The notes beneath the pieces were generated by a model. The model did not search any database. It was not told the origin of the DNA and saw only the letters and a list, made by a program, of their open reading frames with translations. Positions 1 through 7,950 of a stretch of DNA of 64,000 bases are shown here, one piece after another (within the stretch, counting starts at the first letter, position 1; every line of letters begins with the position of its first letter). Both the position numbers and the translations under genes were made by a program. Source of the DNA: Paenibacillus silagei (GTDB lineage: Bacteria; Bacillota; Bacilli; Paenibacillales; Paenibacillaceae); NCBI RefSeq assembly GCF_017874735.1, contig NZ_JAGGLV010000001.1, positions 124,001 through 188,000 on the forward strand, read 5' to 3'.

Positions 1-250
1 GAGTTTCGTTCAAAGCACCTTCAGCTGTCTGAATCAAGGAGATACCGTCTTGAGCATTACGGGAAGCCTGATCCAAACCGCGGATCTGACCGCGCATTTT
101 TTCGGAGATTGCCAGACCGGCAGCATCGTCACCAGCACGGTTGATGCGAAGACCGGAAGACAGCTTCTCAATATTTTTGTTAGTGTTTGCAGTGTTGATG
201 GACAATTGGCGGTGAGTGTTCAACGCCGGTACGTTGTGGTTAATAATCAT
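1..250 (-). CDS. hag: Flagellin, 5' part only (cut by window start)
   Basis: First 83 codons of flagellin, the subunit of the external flagellar filament. The N-terminus begins [16 protein letters not shown] and continues with [20 protein letters not shown] and a [10 protein letters not shown] segment, the highly conserved D0/D1 coiled-coil region of bacterial flagellins. The rest of the gene lies before base 1. The ATG at 250 follows a strong Shine-Dalgarno (CAGGGAGG, 260-267). The gene has its own sigma-D-like promoter and a leader with CsrA-type sites, so it is probably a separate transcript from the csrA operon next to it, which ends in a terminator at 438-470. Identification is secure; the symbol follows Bacillus usage. 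Confidence 0.97.
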   Translation of the reverse strand, partial: MIINHNVPALNTHRQLSINTANTNKNIEKLSSGLRINRAGDDAAGLAISEKMRGQIRGLDQASRNAQDGISLIQTAEGALNET

Positions 251-259
251 TTGATATTT

Positions 260-295
260 CCTCCCTGAAATTGAGTTAGTTCCACATCCATGTGG
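260..295 (-). promoter_or_regulatory. Probable CsrA-binding sites in flagellin leader
   Basis: The flagellin mRNA leader holds a perfect hairpin (CCACA-TGGA-TGTGG, 282-295) with GGA in its loop, close to the known CsrA consensus RUACARGGAUGU. Thirteen bases further on is a Shine-Dalgarno containing AGGGAGG (260-267), which also has the GGA core. In B. subtilis, CsrA represses hag by binding two such sites, one of them the Shine-Dalgarno. The layout here is the same, and csrA-fliW is adjacent. Binding itself is inferred. Confidence 0.75.
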
Positions 296-348
296 TAAGC
301 ACTGAACCATTAAGGTCGGCCGCCCTGCCGGCTCAATGCCTAATACAT

Positions 349-376
349 ATATCGACGGCTTGGCCCTAACTGTTTA
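349..376 (-). promoter_or_regulatory. Sigma-D-type promoter for flagellin
   Basis: On the minus strand TAAA (373-376) and GTCGATAT (349-356) are separated by 16 bases. The sigma-D/sigma-28 consensus is TAAA-N15-GCCGATAT, so the -10 box matches 7 of 8. The predicted start is about 90 bases before the flagellin ATG. The flgM promoter further on has the same 16-base spacing. Confidence 0.75.
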
Positions 377-437
377 GATCTTTTTTTCTTTTTTTAATAT
401 TTTTTTGATTCTTTACTATGATCTCAAAAACGATCGC

Positions 438-470
438 AAAAAAACCTGAGCCACATAAGCTACTCAGGTT
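438..470 (-). terminator. Terminator after csrA
   Basis: Perfect 8-bp inverted repeat AACCTGAG/CTCAGGTT (443-450 and 463-470) followed on the minus strand by seven T residues (438-444). It lies just after the csrA stop codon and separates the flgM-to-csrA unit from flagellin. Confidence 0.85.
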
Positions 471-505
471 CAATAATATATCTTTTGTTTTCCTAAGAGA
501 CTACC

Positions 506-742
506 TTAAGAATTCGACCCGCGAAGACGATGTATCAAGGCACTCAAGTCTGAGGGTTGCGGCGCTACGGACTCACGGTTCGATTCCTGTATCGATAAGT
601 AGACTTCTTTGCGGAAGATATCCACGTGCTTCGGTGCTGAGATCCCTACTTTTACGGTGTCGCCGTCTACACTCAGAATCGTGAGTTCAATCTGATCCTG
701 GATGACGATCGTCTCCCCTTTTTTGCGGGACAGTACAAGCAT
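506..742 (-). CDS. csrA: Translational regulator CsrA
   Basis: 78-residue RNA-binding regulator beginning [20 protein letters not shown], the canonical CsrA start. CsrA dimers bind GGA motifs in mRNA hairpins and, in Bacillus, repress flagellin translation until FliW sequesters CsrA. I chose the ATG at 742 because the family begins MLVLSRK; an upstream in-frame ATG at 763 would add seven unconserved residues and lies inside fliW. The start is one base after the fliW stop, so the genes are probably translationally coupled. The C-terminus is longer than in enterobacterial CsrA, as is usual in Firmicutes. Confidence 0.95.
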   Translation of the reverse strand: MLVLSRKKGETIVIQDQIELTILSVDGDTVKVGISAPKHVDIFRKEVYLSIQESNRESVAPQPSDLSALIHRLRGSNS

Positions 743-743
743 A

Positions 744-1190
744 TTAACCCCCATCCTTTCCATCAGCCACTAGCTGCTCTTGCAGCAGGCTATGCTTCGT
801 ATGATATGAGGTGCGGTGTATTACAATCTGCTTCCCGGTCAATCCGCTGGGATTGAAGATAATCGGTGCTAACAAATTAATGGTTGAAGCTTCTACTTGT
901 TCCTTCAGAGTAACAATACAGCGGACAAGCACATCAGATTCGATCCCTAGTTCTTCTGCTTCATCGTCCGGAAGTTCAAATTCATAAGAAGGATAGAATG
1001 TAAAAGGGTCAGCAAGCAAAAACGAATGGCCTCGCTCCTTAACGGATTGCAATACCCAAAACGGAGACTCCTCCAGAGCCACAAGCGCAAAGTCTGCTTC
1101 TTCATCAAACCCTGGAATCCCTTTGGCGAAGTGGAACACCTGATCCTCCCTAACTTCAAGTGTACCCATGGATAGCGTTTCTATAATCAA
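744..1190 (-). CDS. fliW: Flagellar assembly factor FliW
   Basis: FliW binds CsrA and flagellin and forms the homeostatic switch linking filament export to flagellin translation. The protein (148 aa) has the family segments [10 protein letters not shown] near the start and an acidic, conserved core around [17 protein letters not shown]. The longest frame opens with GTG at 1199, but that codon directly abuts the Shine-Dalgarno AAGGAG (1199-1204). TTG at 1190 is 8 bases from it and gives MIIETLSMG, which aligns with the family N-terminus (MIIDTKYHG in B. subtilis as I recall it), so TTG is preferred. csrA follows after one base. Confidence 0.93.
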   Translation of the reverse strand: MIIETLSMGTLEVREDQVFHFAKGIPGFDEEADFALVALEESPFWVLQSVKERGHSFLLADPFTFYPSYEFELPDDEAEELGIESDVLVRCIVTLKEQVEASTINLLAPIIFNPSGLTGKQIVIHRTSYHTKHSLLQEQLVADGKDGG

Positions 1191-1233
1191 GTTATTCACT
1201 CCTTATTATTCTGACTGTTGTAAGATAACAGAA

Positions 1234-1268
1234 AAGCTATAGAAGTGCCTTAAGCACATCCATAGCTT
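1234..1268 (-). terminator. Stem-loop between yviE and fliW, possible partial terminator
   Basis: A 15-bp stem (1234-1248 with 1254-1268, one G-T wobble and one mismatch) lies between the yviE stop and fliW and is followed by TTTCTG on the minus strand. The T tract is short, so this may reduce rather than stop transcription, or act as an mRNA stabiliser or processing stem within the flagellar operon. Confidence 0.45.
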
Positions 1269-1275
1269 ATTACAA

Positions 1276-1845
1276 TTACATTTGAACATTCAATTCCGGC
1301 GGAATAAACTGCACCGAAGCATGTTGCTGCATATAAATATCAAGCTTGCCGCGTGTATATTCCGTCTCCGGGCGGTGTCTTTCCACCTGAATATCAACTG
1401 TGGCAGGTCTGAAATTAATTTCCGGTGCCCTCGCTTCGTAGCGCAAGTCCACATTATCATATGACGCTGGGCCACAAGGTTCAGGAAAAGAATTCGGCTC
1501 GGTATCTGTTCCGTAAATCTCAGCAATACTGTTACCGGGCTTGAAAAATTCAGCCATGCGCGTGCCTTGCTCCACTCTGCGGGCAATGGCCTGAAGATAC
1601 AACTGCTGAATTCCCGAGTAGATTCTACGGTTCATATCCAGAACACTGCCCCCATTATACGCGGCGCGTGCCCTGGTCTGGTCAATAATAAGCTCTGGAG
1701 GAGTGGATTGAACGCTTAGCTCACCCGGTGTTGTCGTGATGCTGACGTCTGCCTTAGGTTGAGTAATAGAGAAAGACCCGATATCCGCATCAATGCCGAT
1801 CCGTGCAGGTGTCTGTCGAATTTGCAAAATAGGCTGCATCAACAA
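1276..1845 (-). CDS. yviE: DUF6470 family protein (YviE-like), flagellar operon
   Basis: 189-residue protein of unknown biochemical function. It is recognised by its place between flgL and fliW, where B. subtilis has yviE, and by its composition: short PxxxIxxTxxELxI-type segments such as PGELSVQSTPPELII and a beta-rich, repetitive C-terminal half ending PPELNVQM. No signal peptide or membrane segment is visible. The start is uncertain: TTG at 1845 is 6 bases from GGAGG in the Shine-Dalgarno at 1851-1856, while ATG at 1839 is 12 bases from it but gives MQPILQI, closer to the usual family start. Name transfer rests on synteny and length. Confidence 0.8.
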   Translation of the reverse strand: MLMQPILQIRQTPARIGIDADIGSFSITQPKADVSITTTPGELSVQSTPPELIIDQTRARAAYNGGSVLDMNRRIYSGIQQLYLQAIARRVEQGTRMAEFFKPGNSIAEIYGTDTEPNSFPEPCGPASYDNVDLRYEARAPEINFRPATVDIQVERHRPETEYTRGKLDIYMQQHASVQFIPPELNVQM

Positions 1846-1857
1846 GAACCACCTCCG

Positions 1858-2775
1858 TTATCGGATAAAATCTACAAGGGTTGTAGAGATAATCTTCGCT
1901 CCCACAGACAGCGAGGCATTGTAGATATTCTCCTGGATCTTCGACTGCATGATCAGCCCTTCATAATCGGCATCCTCTGTCTTAGCCTGGAGATCCGTCA
2001 AGTTAATGTTCAAATCGCTTAAGCGGTCCTGCATCAGTTCCACACGGTTAGTCTTGGCTCCGATCTCAGAGCGTGCGGATAGAATCGTCTCGGTGCGGGT
2101 ATCGATTTTATCAAGCTGGCTGGAAATACCTGTGATGTTCCCGGCCTTCAAGGCAGATGAAAGATTATTGATTAATGAAAAAATATTATCTGATTCACCA
2201 GTGTTACCGAATACTGAATTGCCGGTTAAATTGATCGGCATTTGAACCCCTTCGCCGACAATGTACTGAATTTGCCCAGCGTCCGTTATAACCTCCTGTG
2301 AGGTGTCATAGGTGCCATCAGCACCCTTGGCAAAATCATAAGGCTTCGTGGTGTACTGCTCACCATTGAAAATATACTTTCCATTCAGCTTACTGTTCGC
2401 TATATCCACCAGCTGTTCTTTGAGCTGCATCACTTCTTCATTAATACTGTCCAGAGCTGACTGCGGATTACTGCCAGTAGAGGCTTGTACAGTCAAATCC
2501 CGCAGACGTTGAATCACATCCCCCGCCTGACCCAATACAGTATCATTATAATCCAGCCAAGACAGCGCGCTGTCCACGTTCTTCGTGTACTGCTCGTTAG
2601 AAGACAGCTCGGCGCGGTAGCGGAGGGAATAGGTGATGCCTACCGGGTCGTCGGAGGGCTTGTTGATTTTGCGGCCGCTGGCCAGCTGGAGCTGGGTCTC
2701 GTTCATGGTACGCGCATTGCGGTTCAAGTTAAGCAGCAGCTGTGAGCTCATCATATTGGAGGTGACTCTGATCAT
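1858..2775 (-). CDS. flgL: Flagellar hook-associated protein 3 FlgL
   Basis: FlgL (305 aa) is the hook-filament junction protein that joins FlgK to the flagellin filament. Its N-terminus (MIRVTSNMMSSQLLLNLNRN, then LASGRKINKPSDDPVG) is the flagellin-like D0/D1 region, and the C-terminus ends in a helical segment with QENIYNASLSVGAKI, also flagellin-like. The ATG at 2775 follows AAGGAGG at good spacing. It starts 12 bases after the flgK stop, as expected for one operon. Confidence 0.96.
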   Translation of the reverse strand: MIRVTSNMMSSQLLLNLNRNARTMNETQLQLASGRKINKPSDDPVGITYSLRYRAELSSNEQYTKNVDSALSWLDYNDTVLGQAGDVIQRLRDLTVQASTGSNPQSALDSINEEVMQLKEQLVDIANSKLNGKYIFNGEQYTTKPYDFAKGADGTYDTSQEVITDAGQIQYIVGEGVQMPINLTGNSVFGNTGESDNIFSLINNLSSALKAGNITGISSQLDKIDTRTETILSARSEIGAKTNRVELMQDRLSDLNINLTDLQAKTEDADYEGLIMQSKIQENIYNASLSVGAKIISTTLVDFIR

Positions 2776-2787
2776 GGTATGGCCTCC

Positions 2788-4383
2788 TTATCTTCCGACT
2801 GTGCCGGTAGAATTTATCAATTTATCAAGTAGTTCATCATAGGTGGTCATGAAACGCGCAGCAGCACTGTAGGCATGCTGGAACACGAGCATATTGGACA
2901 TCTCTTCATCCAGGGACACACCGCTTACAGACTGGCGGCGGGAACTCACCTGATCCACCAAGTAATCCGAGTTGCTGGCCTGGCGTGTAGCCTCTTGAGA
3001 TTGGATACCCAATTGTCCAACCATGGAGCTGAGATAGGACCCGACTGTACCGGTCTTAGTACCATCCGCTGTAGCGAAAGTATTGTTATCCTTCATATTG
3101 CTGAACAGCAGCGCCAGTGTGTTATTTCCTTTTACTACGGATACATTGCCTGAGGTGTCTGTAGTAGTACGCAAGGAAGTAGCAAACAGCGTGGGATCAG
3201 CAGCGATTTCCGGATTCAGCTTGAGATTGGCAGCAGTGATCGCTTCCCCCGCTACCGCAGAGGTGAAGAACGGCCGGCCTGACGTCCCGTTGAGCGCATA
3301 CCCCAGCTGATGAAGTCCATTCAGACCCTTGACTGTTGTTCTTAGATCACCCGGCAACGGGATAGGTACCGCGCTTCCTGCTGTTAGAGTCGTTTTGGTG
3401 CCATCTGCATTAATAATCTCTGAATCCTTGAGCACAGTCGTTCCTGCGGGCAGGTTAGAGCCTGACGGTATGGTCACCTGCACTTCACCATTGGCAATGG
3501 TATTGGCCATCGCGTCGAGCTGCTTCCTGTAATCTGCTACATAGGTGTTTTTGGAGAAAAGCATCCCATAAGCTTCACCAGCCTTCAAATCGCCGGAGGC
3601 GAAGGCGGTATTAAGAAACGTACTGTCTACAGCCGCACTTACGGTTGCTCCTTGAACTAACGGCTGTGTGCCCAGTGAGATGTTATATCCGGCATCTGTA
3701 TCCAGAATGGTGATGTTAGCAATCTTGGACAGCTTGTCCGTCAACAGGTCGCGCTGGTCGCGCAGATCATTGGCTTTGTCGCCCATGCCTTCGATCTTGG
3801 AGATGGATTGATTGAGGTCAGCGATAGAACTGAGATAGCTCTGGATCTCTTTGCCTTTGACATCAATGTTGGTGCTTAGATCGCGGTCCAGATTGCTGAG
3901 CTGTGTACTCATATAGTTCATGGCATCCGTGAGGGCCTGAGCTGTCTGGACTACTATCTTACGGGCGGTTGGATCTTCCGGATTCTTACTGAGGTCCGAC
4001 CAGGATTTCCAGAAGTTATCCAGCACGATACGGACACCGGTATCTGAAGGCTCATTCACGATCGCTTCCAGCTTATCTAAGGTGTCCGACTGAATGCTCC
4101 AGTTCCCGCTTGCCGAGTTCTCCCCGCGGAATTGATCGTCCAGGAACATCTCCCGAATCCGCTCAATGGAACTGAATTCAACCCCTGTTCCCAGTTGCCC
4201 TGGCATCGTCGAGTTATTCATACCATAGGCTTCAATCGGGATGGCCGCCTTCATATTCACACGCTGGCGGGTGTATCCCTCCGTGTTGGCGTTGGCAATG
4301 TTGTGGCCGGTGGTATTGAGCGCCGCTGTCTGGGTAAACAGGCTTCGTCTTGCGGTCTCGATGGAGTGGAATGTAGATGTCAT
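2788..4383 (-). CDS. flgK: Flagellar hook-associated protein 1 FlgK
   Basis: FlgK (531 aa) caps the hook and starts the hook-filament junction. Its N-terminal rod/hook signature reads SIETARRSLFTQTAALNTTG followed by HNIANANTEGYTRQRV. The C-terminus has the paired motif VSGVSLDEEMSNMLVFQHAY and ends with the conserved AARFMTTYDELLDKLI. The middle (about residues 250-450) is the variable exposed domain. Shine-Dalgarno GGGAGG precedes the ATG at 4383. It lies between flgN and flgL, the normal Bacillus order; FlgN is the export chaperone of FlgK and FlgL. Confidence 0.97.
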   Translation of the reverse strand: MTSTFHSIETARRSLFTQTAALNTTGHNIANANTEGYTRQRVNMKAAIPIEAYGMNNSTMPGQLGTGVEFSSIERIREMFLDDQFRGENSASGNWSIQSDTLDKLEAIVNEPSDTGVRIVLDNFWKSWSDLSKNPEDPTARKIVVQTAQALTDAMNYMSTQLSNLDRDLSTNIDVKGKEIQSYLSSIADLNQSISKIEGMGDKANDLRDQRDLLTDKLSKIANITILDTDAGYNISLGTQPLVQGATVSAAVDSTFLNTAFASGDLKAGEAYGMLFSKNTYVADYRKQLDAMANTIANGEVQVTIPSGSNLPAGTTVLKDSEIINADGTKTTLTAGSAVPIPLPGDLRTTVKGLNGLHQLGYALNGTSGRPFFTSAVAGEAITAANLKLNPEIAADPTLFATSLRTTTDTSGNVSVVKGNNTLALLFSNMKDNNTFATADGTKTGTVGSYLSSMVGQLGIQSQEATRQASNSDYLVDQVSSRRQSVSGVSLDEEMSNMLVFQHAYSAAARFMTTYDELLDKLINSTGTVGR

Positions 4384-4440
4384 ACTGCGTGTTCCTCCCT
4401 TGTGATTGCTGCGATGAGCGCAGCTCAGCGGATAACCTGA

Positions 4441-4941
4441 TTATCCACGGGCATCAAAAAGACCCGGCCGAGTTACACTGCTGCCCTTGTCGGACGGATG
4501 ATGGTATGTCATTTCCTGATTTGGTCTTCCGACCAGCAAATCCAGGGAATAATCTATAAAGGTAAGCGACTGCTCAATCAGCTTCTGGTTCAGCTCATTG
4601 GCCTTTTTTAATTGCTGCAATGTGCCGGAAAGCTTCTGCTGAATCTGCAGCAGGCGCGATTTGTCATCGGGATCAAAGACAAGGCGGGACAGCTCGGTAA
4701 GATTCAGATTCAGATTGGAACGGATTCCAACCCCCTGCAAAAACTCGAAGGCCGCTTCTGCACGCCGTTCTTCCAGCTGTCCGATCACCTTCATCAGCTT
4801 GGACTCGCGGTTCAGGATATCAATGAGACCCTCTACCTTGTTGTCCATAATGGTCTGTTTCTTCACTGCGGCCAGATCCAGCATCTGCACATGCGCCTCG
4901 TCCAGCCGCTCAAGCAATTCTAATAATGTTGTAAGTGCCAT
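4441..4941 (-). CDS. flgN: Flagellar export chaperone FlgN
   Basis: 166-residue, almost entirely helical protein (TTLLELLERLDEAHVQMLDL and heptad-like leucines throughout), matching FlgN/YvyG, the cytoplasmic chaperone that keeps FlgK and FlgL export-competent. It lies between flgM and flgK as in B. subtilis. A GTG at 4953 directly abuts the flgM stop, but ATG at 4941 is 8 bases after AGGTGA, so I prefer ATG. The C-terminal tail (YHHPSDKGSSVTRPGLFDAR) is unstructured-looking. Function is assigned from family and context. Confidence 0.88.
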   Translation of the reverse strand: MALTTLLELLERLDEAHVQMLDLAAVKKQTIMDNKVEGLIDILNRESKLMKVIGQLEERRAEAAFEFLQGVGIRSNLNLNLTELSRLVFDPDDKSRLLQIQQKLSGTLQQLKKANELNQKLIEQSLTFIDYSLDLLVGRPNQEMTYHHPSDKGSSVTRPGLFDARG

Positions 4942-4953
4942 GGGTGTGTTCAC

Positions 4954-5241
4954 CTAATTCTCGGAGGATTGCTTAAAGTAGGGGGCGAGTGTCTCAGCGA
5001 GCTTGGCTGCGTCAACCTGGTAGGTACCTGCGGATACTTGCTGTTTCAGGCTCTCGATCTTATTCGCACGTTCCGTGTCAATCTTGCCGCTCTTCTGTGC
5101 CTGAAGCAGCTTGATGGCCTCATCCGAAATCGATACCTCATCCTTGCGTGTACTCTTCTTCATCTGTTCCTGCCTTTGCGATTCCGCACTTCGTTGGTAT
5201 GGATTAATCGCATTAATTCGTCCGGCATCGTTAATTTTCAT
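4954..5241 (-). CDS. flgM: Anti-sigma-D factor FlgM
   Basis: 95-residue negative regulator of the flagellar sigma factor. It begins MKINDAGRINAINPYQRS, has the charged mid-region DEVSISDEAIKLLQAQKS, and the C-terminal sigma-binding helices (ANKIESLKQQVSAGTYQVDA followed by KLAETLAPYF) typical of FlgM. FlgM holds sigma-D inactive until the hook-basal body is complete. Shine-Dalgarno GGAAGGTGA precedes the ATG. It is the first gene of the flgM-flgN-flgK-flgL-yviE-fliW-csrA run and has its own sigma-D-type promoter at 5290-5317, which implies feedback control. Confidence 0.95.
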   Translation of the reverse strand: MKINDAGRINAINPYQRSAESQRQEQMKKSTRKDEVSISDEAIKLLQAQKSGKIDTERANKIESLKQQVSAGTYQVDAAKLAETLAPYFKQSSEN

Positions 5242-5263
5242 AACTTCACCTTCCTTCTGTAAT

Positions 5264-5297
5264 AAAAAAGCCGATAATCTTTACTAAGTTTATCGGC
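5264..5297 (-). terminator. Terminator of the comF/yvyF transcript, overlapping the flgM promoter
   Basis: Perfect 8-bp stem GCCGATAA/TTATCGGC (5290-5297 and 5270-5277) followed on the minus strand by six T residues (5264-5269). It would stop transcripts arriving from yvyF. The arm transcribed first is also the -10 box of the flgM promoter, so transcripts starting at that promoter lack this arm and escape. Confidence 0.75.
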
Positions 5298-5317
5298 CCC
5301 TGTTGAAACATTCTTTA
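5290..5317 (-). promoter_or_regulatory. Sigma-D-type promoter for flgM
   Basis: TAAA (5314-5317), 16 bases, then GCCGATAA (5290-5297) on the minus strand, an almost exact sigma-28-family promoter. The start site should fall near 5283, inside the loop of the overlapping terminator hairpin. The spacing equals that of the flagellin promoter in this window. Confidence 0.8.
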
Positions 5318-5346
5318 TAGCTGCAAGCGTTTTTTTGCAGAATTGT

Positions 5347-5754
5347 TTAGTTGCGGAACTTGTCTACCGCGCGGTAAGCGCCATCTGGAGCCTTCTTGGA
5401 AGCGCTCGAGTCTGCACTTTCCTTGGCTGCATTGGCAAGGTCCTTGGTCAAACGGCTGCGGCAGCTGTCGCACATATGCCCGTCCCGGATCAGGGTTCCG
5501 CATACCTCGCAAGGGTACATCATATTGGGTGCATTGGCTATGGAAATCCGGCCCTCCCGGATAAAACGCGTGATTTCCTTGATGGAAATATCGGTGGCAT
5601 CGGACAGTTCCTGTATGTTGGTGCCTCTATTTTTGCGTAAGTATTCTACACAGATTTCGTACTCATGCTCTAACTCTTTGATGCAGGGCTGGCACAGGTT
5701 CATCAGGTTCTTGACATATAACCGGCCGCATCTTGGACAATTGTCTACATTCAT
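5347..5754 (-). CDS. yvyF: YvyF-type flagellar operon protein with zinc-ribbon cysteines
   Basis: 135-residue protein of the TIGR03826/YvyF family found between comFC and flgM. It has two four-cysteine clusters: C6-x2-C9 with C21-x2-C24, and C82-x2-C85 with C95-x2-C98, so it probably binds two zinc ions. Between them is a helix-turn-helix-like stretch (LSDATDISIKEITRFIREGR), suggesting nucleic-acid or protein binding. Its exact role is unknown; a link to flagellar regulation is inferred from position. Shine-Dalgarno AAGGGAG lies 11-12 bases before the ATG. The tail after the second cluster is polar and probably disordered. Confidence 0.88.
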   Translation of the reverse strand: MNVDNCPRCGRLYVKNLMNLCQPCIKELEHEYEICVEYLRKNRGTNIQELSDATDISIKEITRFIREGRISIANAPNMMYPCEVCGTLIRDGHMCDSCRSRLTKDLANAAKESADSSASKKAPDGAYRAVDKFRN

Positions 5755-5895
5755 ATCTACCGCGGCTCCCTTCTATCATTCTGCACAACTCATGAATCGC
5801 TTATGCTACTAAGATTACATGATCGCCGAAGATCCGTCTATGTTTAGTATCGGTCAGGGAAGCGGTTTTATTGAATTCCGAAGCGGCGGCAGCTA

Positions 5896-6777
5896 CTAGG
5901 AACGCGCCCAGGTCAGAGAGTAGATTTCAGCAAGGCAATTCTGGCTGCGGCAGAGCTGCTGAAGCGCTTCGGCGCAGGCACGAATCGTACTTCCGGTAGT
6001 GTAGATATCATCGACAATGATGATTTGCGGGGGACGCTGCTCAAGCTGATGCGTCGCACGGGAATCCAGGTGTTCCTTCAGACTTTGCAGAACCGCCGAA
6101 TCTGTATTCCCGGCAAAAGCATGCTTCATATCGGCCAGCCGCTCCCTTCTGCTTTTGAAGCTCTGCTTGGCAGTGTGATGGGTGCGAACCAGCAGTGGGA
6201 GCTGAGGGATTCCTCTGCGCAGGGATACTACTTCCGCCAGCCGCTCCGCCTGATTGAAGCCCCGTTCCGACAAACGGACAGCGCTCACAGGCACAGGGAC
6301 CAGCAAATCGGCTTGCCATAGGTTAGAACGCATACGAAGCTTTGAATGCCGTATCGGGAATGGTTTACTAAAAAAGTTGCTTTGTAGCGCTTCATTCAGT
6401 TGTTGTCCACTCTGTTCTTGTTGCAGCAGCGCGTATGCCCTGTCCAGCATCAGACCGAGCAGGGGTGCGAGCCGCTCATTCCCCCGGTATTTATACTGGC
6501 CTAGTATTTCACGCATTTCACTGGTGTAGGCTACTGCACTCCGGTTGCACCGGATCGGTATGGGTCCATGGCTGCGGCTGCAATCGGGACAACCCACATG
6601 TCTTCCGCAAGTCTGGCACCGGGGAACGCGAATCCATGGAATGCTGCTCTGGCAGTGCAGGCAGATCTCAGGCCATTCAGGGGAAGGGCGGCCTCTGCGG
6701 CCGCAAAACAGACATTCCGGCTGCGAAGGCGAGATTAGGGAGCGGGCTTGCTTCATCCATGAGGTTAGGGAGCGCAT
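5896..6777 (-). CDS. comFC: Competence protein ComFC, phosphoribosyltransferase family
   Basis: 293-residue ComFC/GntX-type protein needed for DNA uptake in competent cells. The N-terminus carries a cysteine-rich zinc module (C22-x2-C25, C39-x2-C42, C54-x2-C57, C63-x2-C66). The C-terminal phosphoribosyltransferase fold shows LLVPVPVSAVRLSERGFNQA and the PRPP-binding loop IIIVDDIYTTGST (about residues 252-264). Substrate is unknown for the family. Shine-Dalgarno AAGGAGG precedes the ATG. It follows comFA by 115 bases. About 30 residues near position 130 (QQEQSGQQLNEALQSNFFSK) look like a lineage-specific insertion. Confidence 0.93.
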   Translation of the reverse strand: MRSLTSWMKQARSLISPSQPECLFCGRRGRPSPEWPEICLHCQSSIPWIRVPRCQTCGRHVGCPDCSRSHGPIPIRCNRSAVAYTSEMREILGQYKYRGNERLAPLLGLMLDRAYALLQQEQSGQQLNEALQSNFFSKPFPIRHSKLRMRSNLWQADLLVPVPVSAVRLSERGFNQAERLAEVVSLRRGIPQLPLLVRTHHTAKQSFKSRRERLADMKHAFAGNTDSAVLQSLKEHLDSRATHQLEQRPPQIIIVDDIYTTGSTIRACAEALQQLCRSQNCLAEIYSLTWARS

Positions 6778-7901
6778 GGTAATCCTCCTTGTAAAATAGG
6801 GTGTGTGGAGATCAAAAGTTCAGCATGTATAGCATTCAAAATGAGGGGAGCCGGGCATTCACAGCTATTTCCAAGGAATCCTCACAAAATCATTAAGACT
6901 TGAGATATCCCTGTCTGCGGGCGATTGCATTCATACTGCGGATCTGTGATATGGCGGCTCGCTGTGAGCGGCTCCACTCTGCTGAAGCAAAGATGACGTT
7001 GCCTGCCGGATCATCCTTAGAGCGGCCCGCCCGGCCCGCCATCTGCACCAAGGCTGCTTCATCGAATAGTCCGCTGTCCGCATCCAGAATAAATACATCA
7101 CTATGCGGTACCGTGACCCCACGCTCCAGAATCGTGGTCGTTACCAGCAGGGAAATGGTGCCATCACGGAACTTCAGTACCTTCTCTGCTCTCCCCGGGT
7201 CTTGAGAGGAGGTGCCCTCTATAGAAATTTCGGGAAACATCCGCCGCAGCAGCTGTAGCAGCCCCTCGATATGGGCAATTCGTGAGACAAAGAGGAAGAT
7301 CTGCGCCTTACGGTCAAGGGACCGCTGCAGCACTGAACGCAGTCCTGCCGGAATTCTGCCCTGCTTCAGGCAGCGATGAAGCGGCGGCATCCGGATATGG
7401 CGCGGAACCGGCAAGGGGTGGCCGTGAAAACGGACCGGGACCCTCGCATGCGGCAATCTGCCGGAGCGGGCAAGACGCTGAAGCTCCGCAGGCGGCGTGG
7501 CGGAGAGTAGGATGAATCGTCCGCCGGGCTTGCAGACCTGCCTTGCAGCATAGTCCAGCATAGGATCGTTGTGATAGGGAAACGCATCGATCTCATCGAT
7601 GATGACCAGATCGAAGGCCTGGTGAAACCGCAGCAGTTGGTGCGTGGTCGCCAGGGTGATCCGGCTGCGGCGCAAGCGGTCCTCGCTGCCTCCGTACAGC
7701 ACGGCGGGGACATCCGCCGGGAAGGCTCTGGCCAGGCGCGGCGCCAGCTCCAGCACAACGTCGCGCCGCGGCGTGGCGATCAGCGCCCGGCCCCCGGCCG
7801 CGAGCGCCGCCTCCAGGAGCGGGAAGACCATCTCCGTCTTCCCCGCGCCCGTCACTGCCCAGAGCAGGAACCGCTCTGGGCCTCTTGCGGCGGAGCGCCT
7901 G

Positions 7902-7950
7902 CGCGGCTCCGCCAGGAACCCCAGCGCGGCTCCGCCAGGAACCCCAGCGC
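7902..7950. repeat. 23-bp tandem duplication inside comFA
   Basis: Two exact copies (7902-7924 and 7925-7947) of a unit starting CGCGGCTCCGCCAGGAACC, plus three bases of a third. Because 23 is not a multiple of three, the extra copy shifts the reading frame between the ComFA zinc-finger and motor halves. Deleting one copy joins LGFLAEP directly to RRRSAARGPERF. Confidence 0.95.

Noticed and set aside
5321..5340. CTGCAA/TTGCAG hairpin as terminator after yvyF
   Set aside because: The T/A run lies in the loop rather than after the stem; the hairpin at 5264-5297 is the better candidate.
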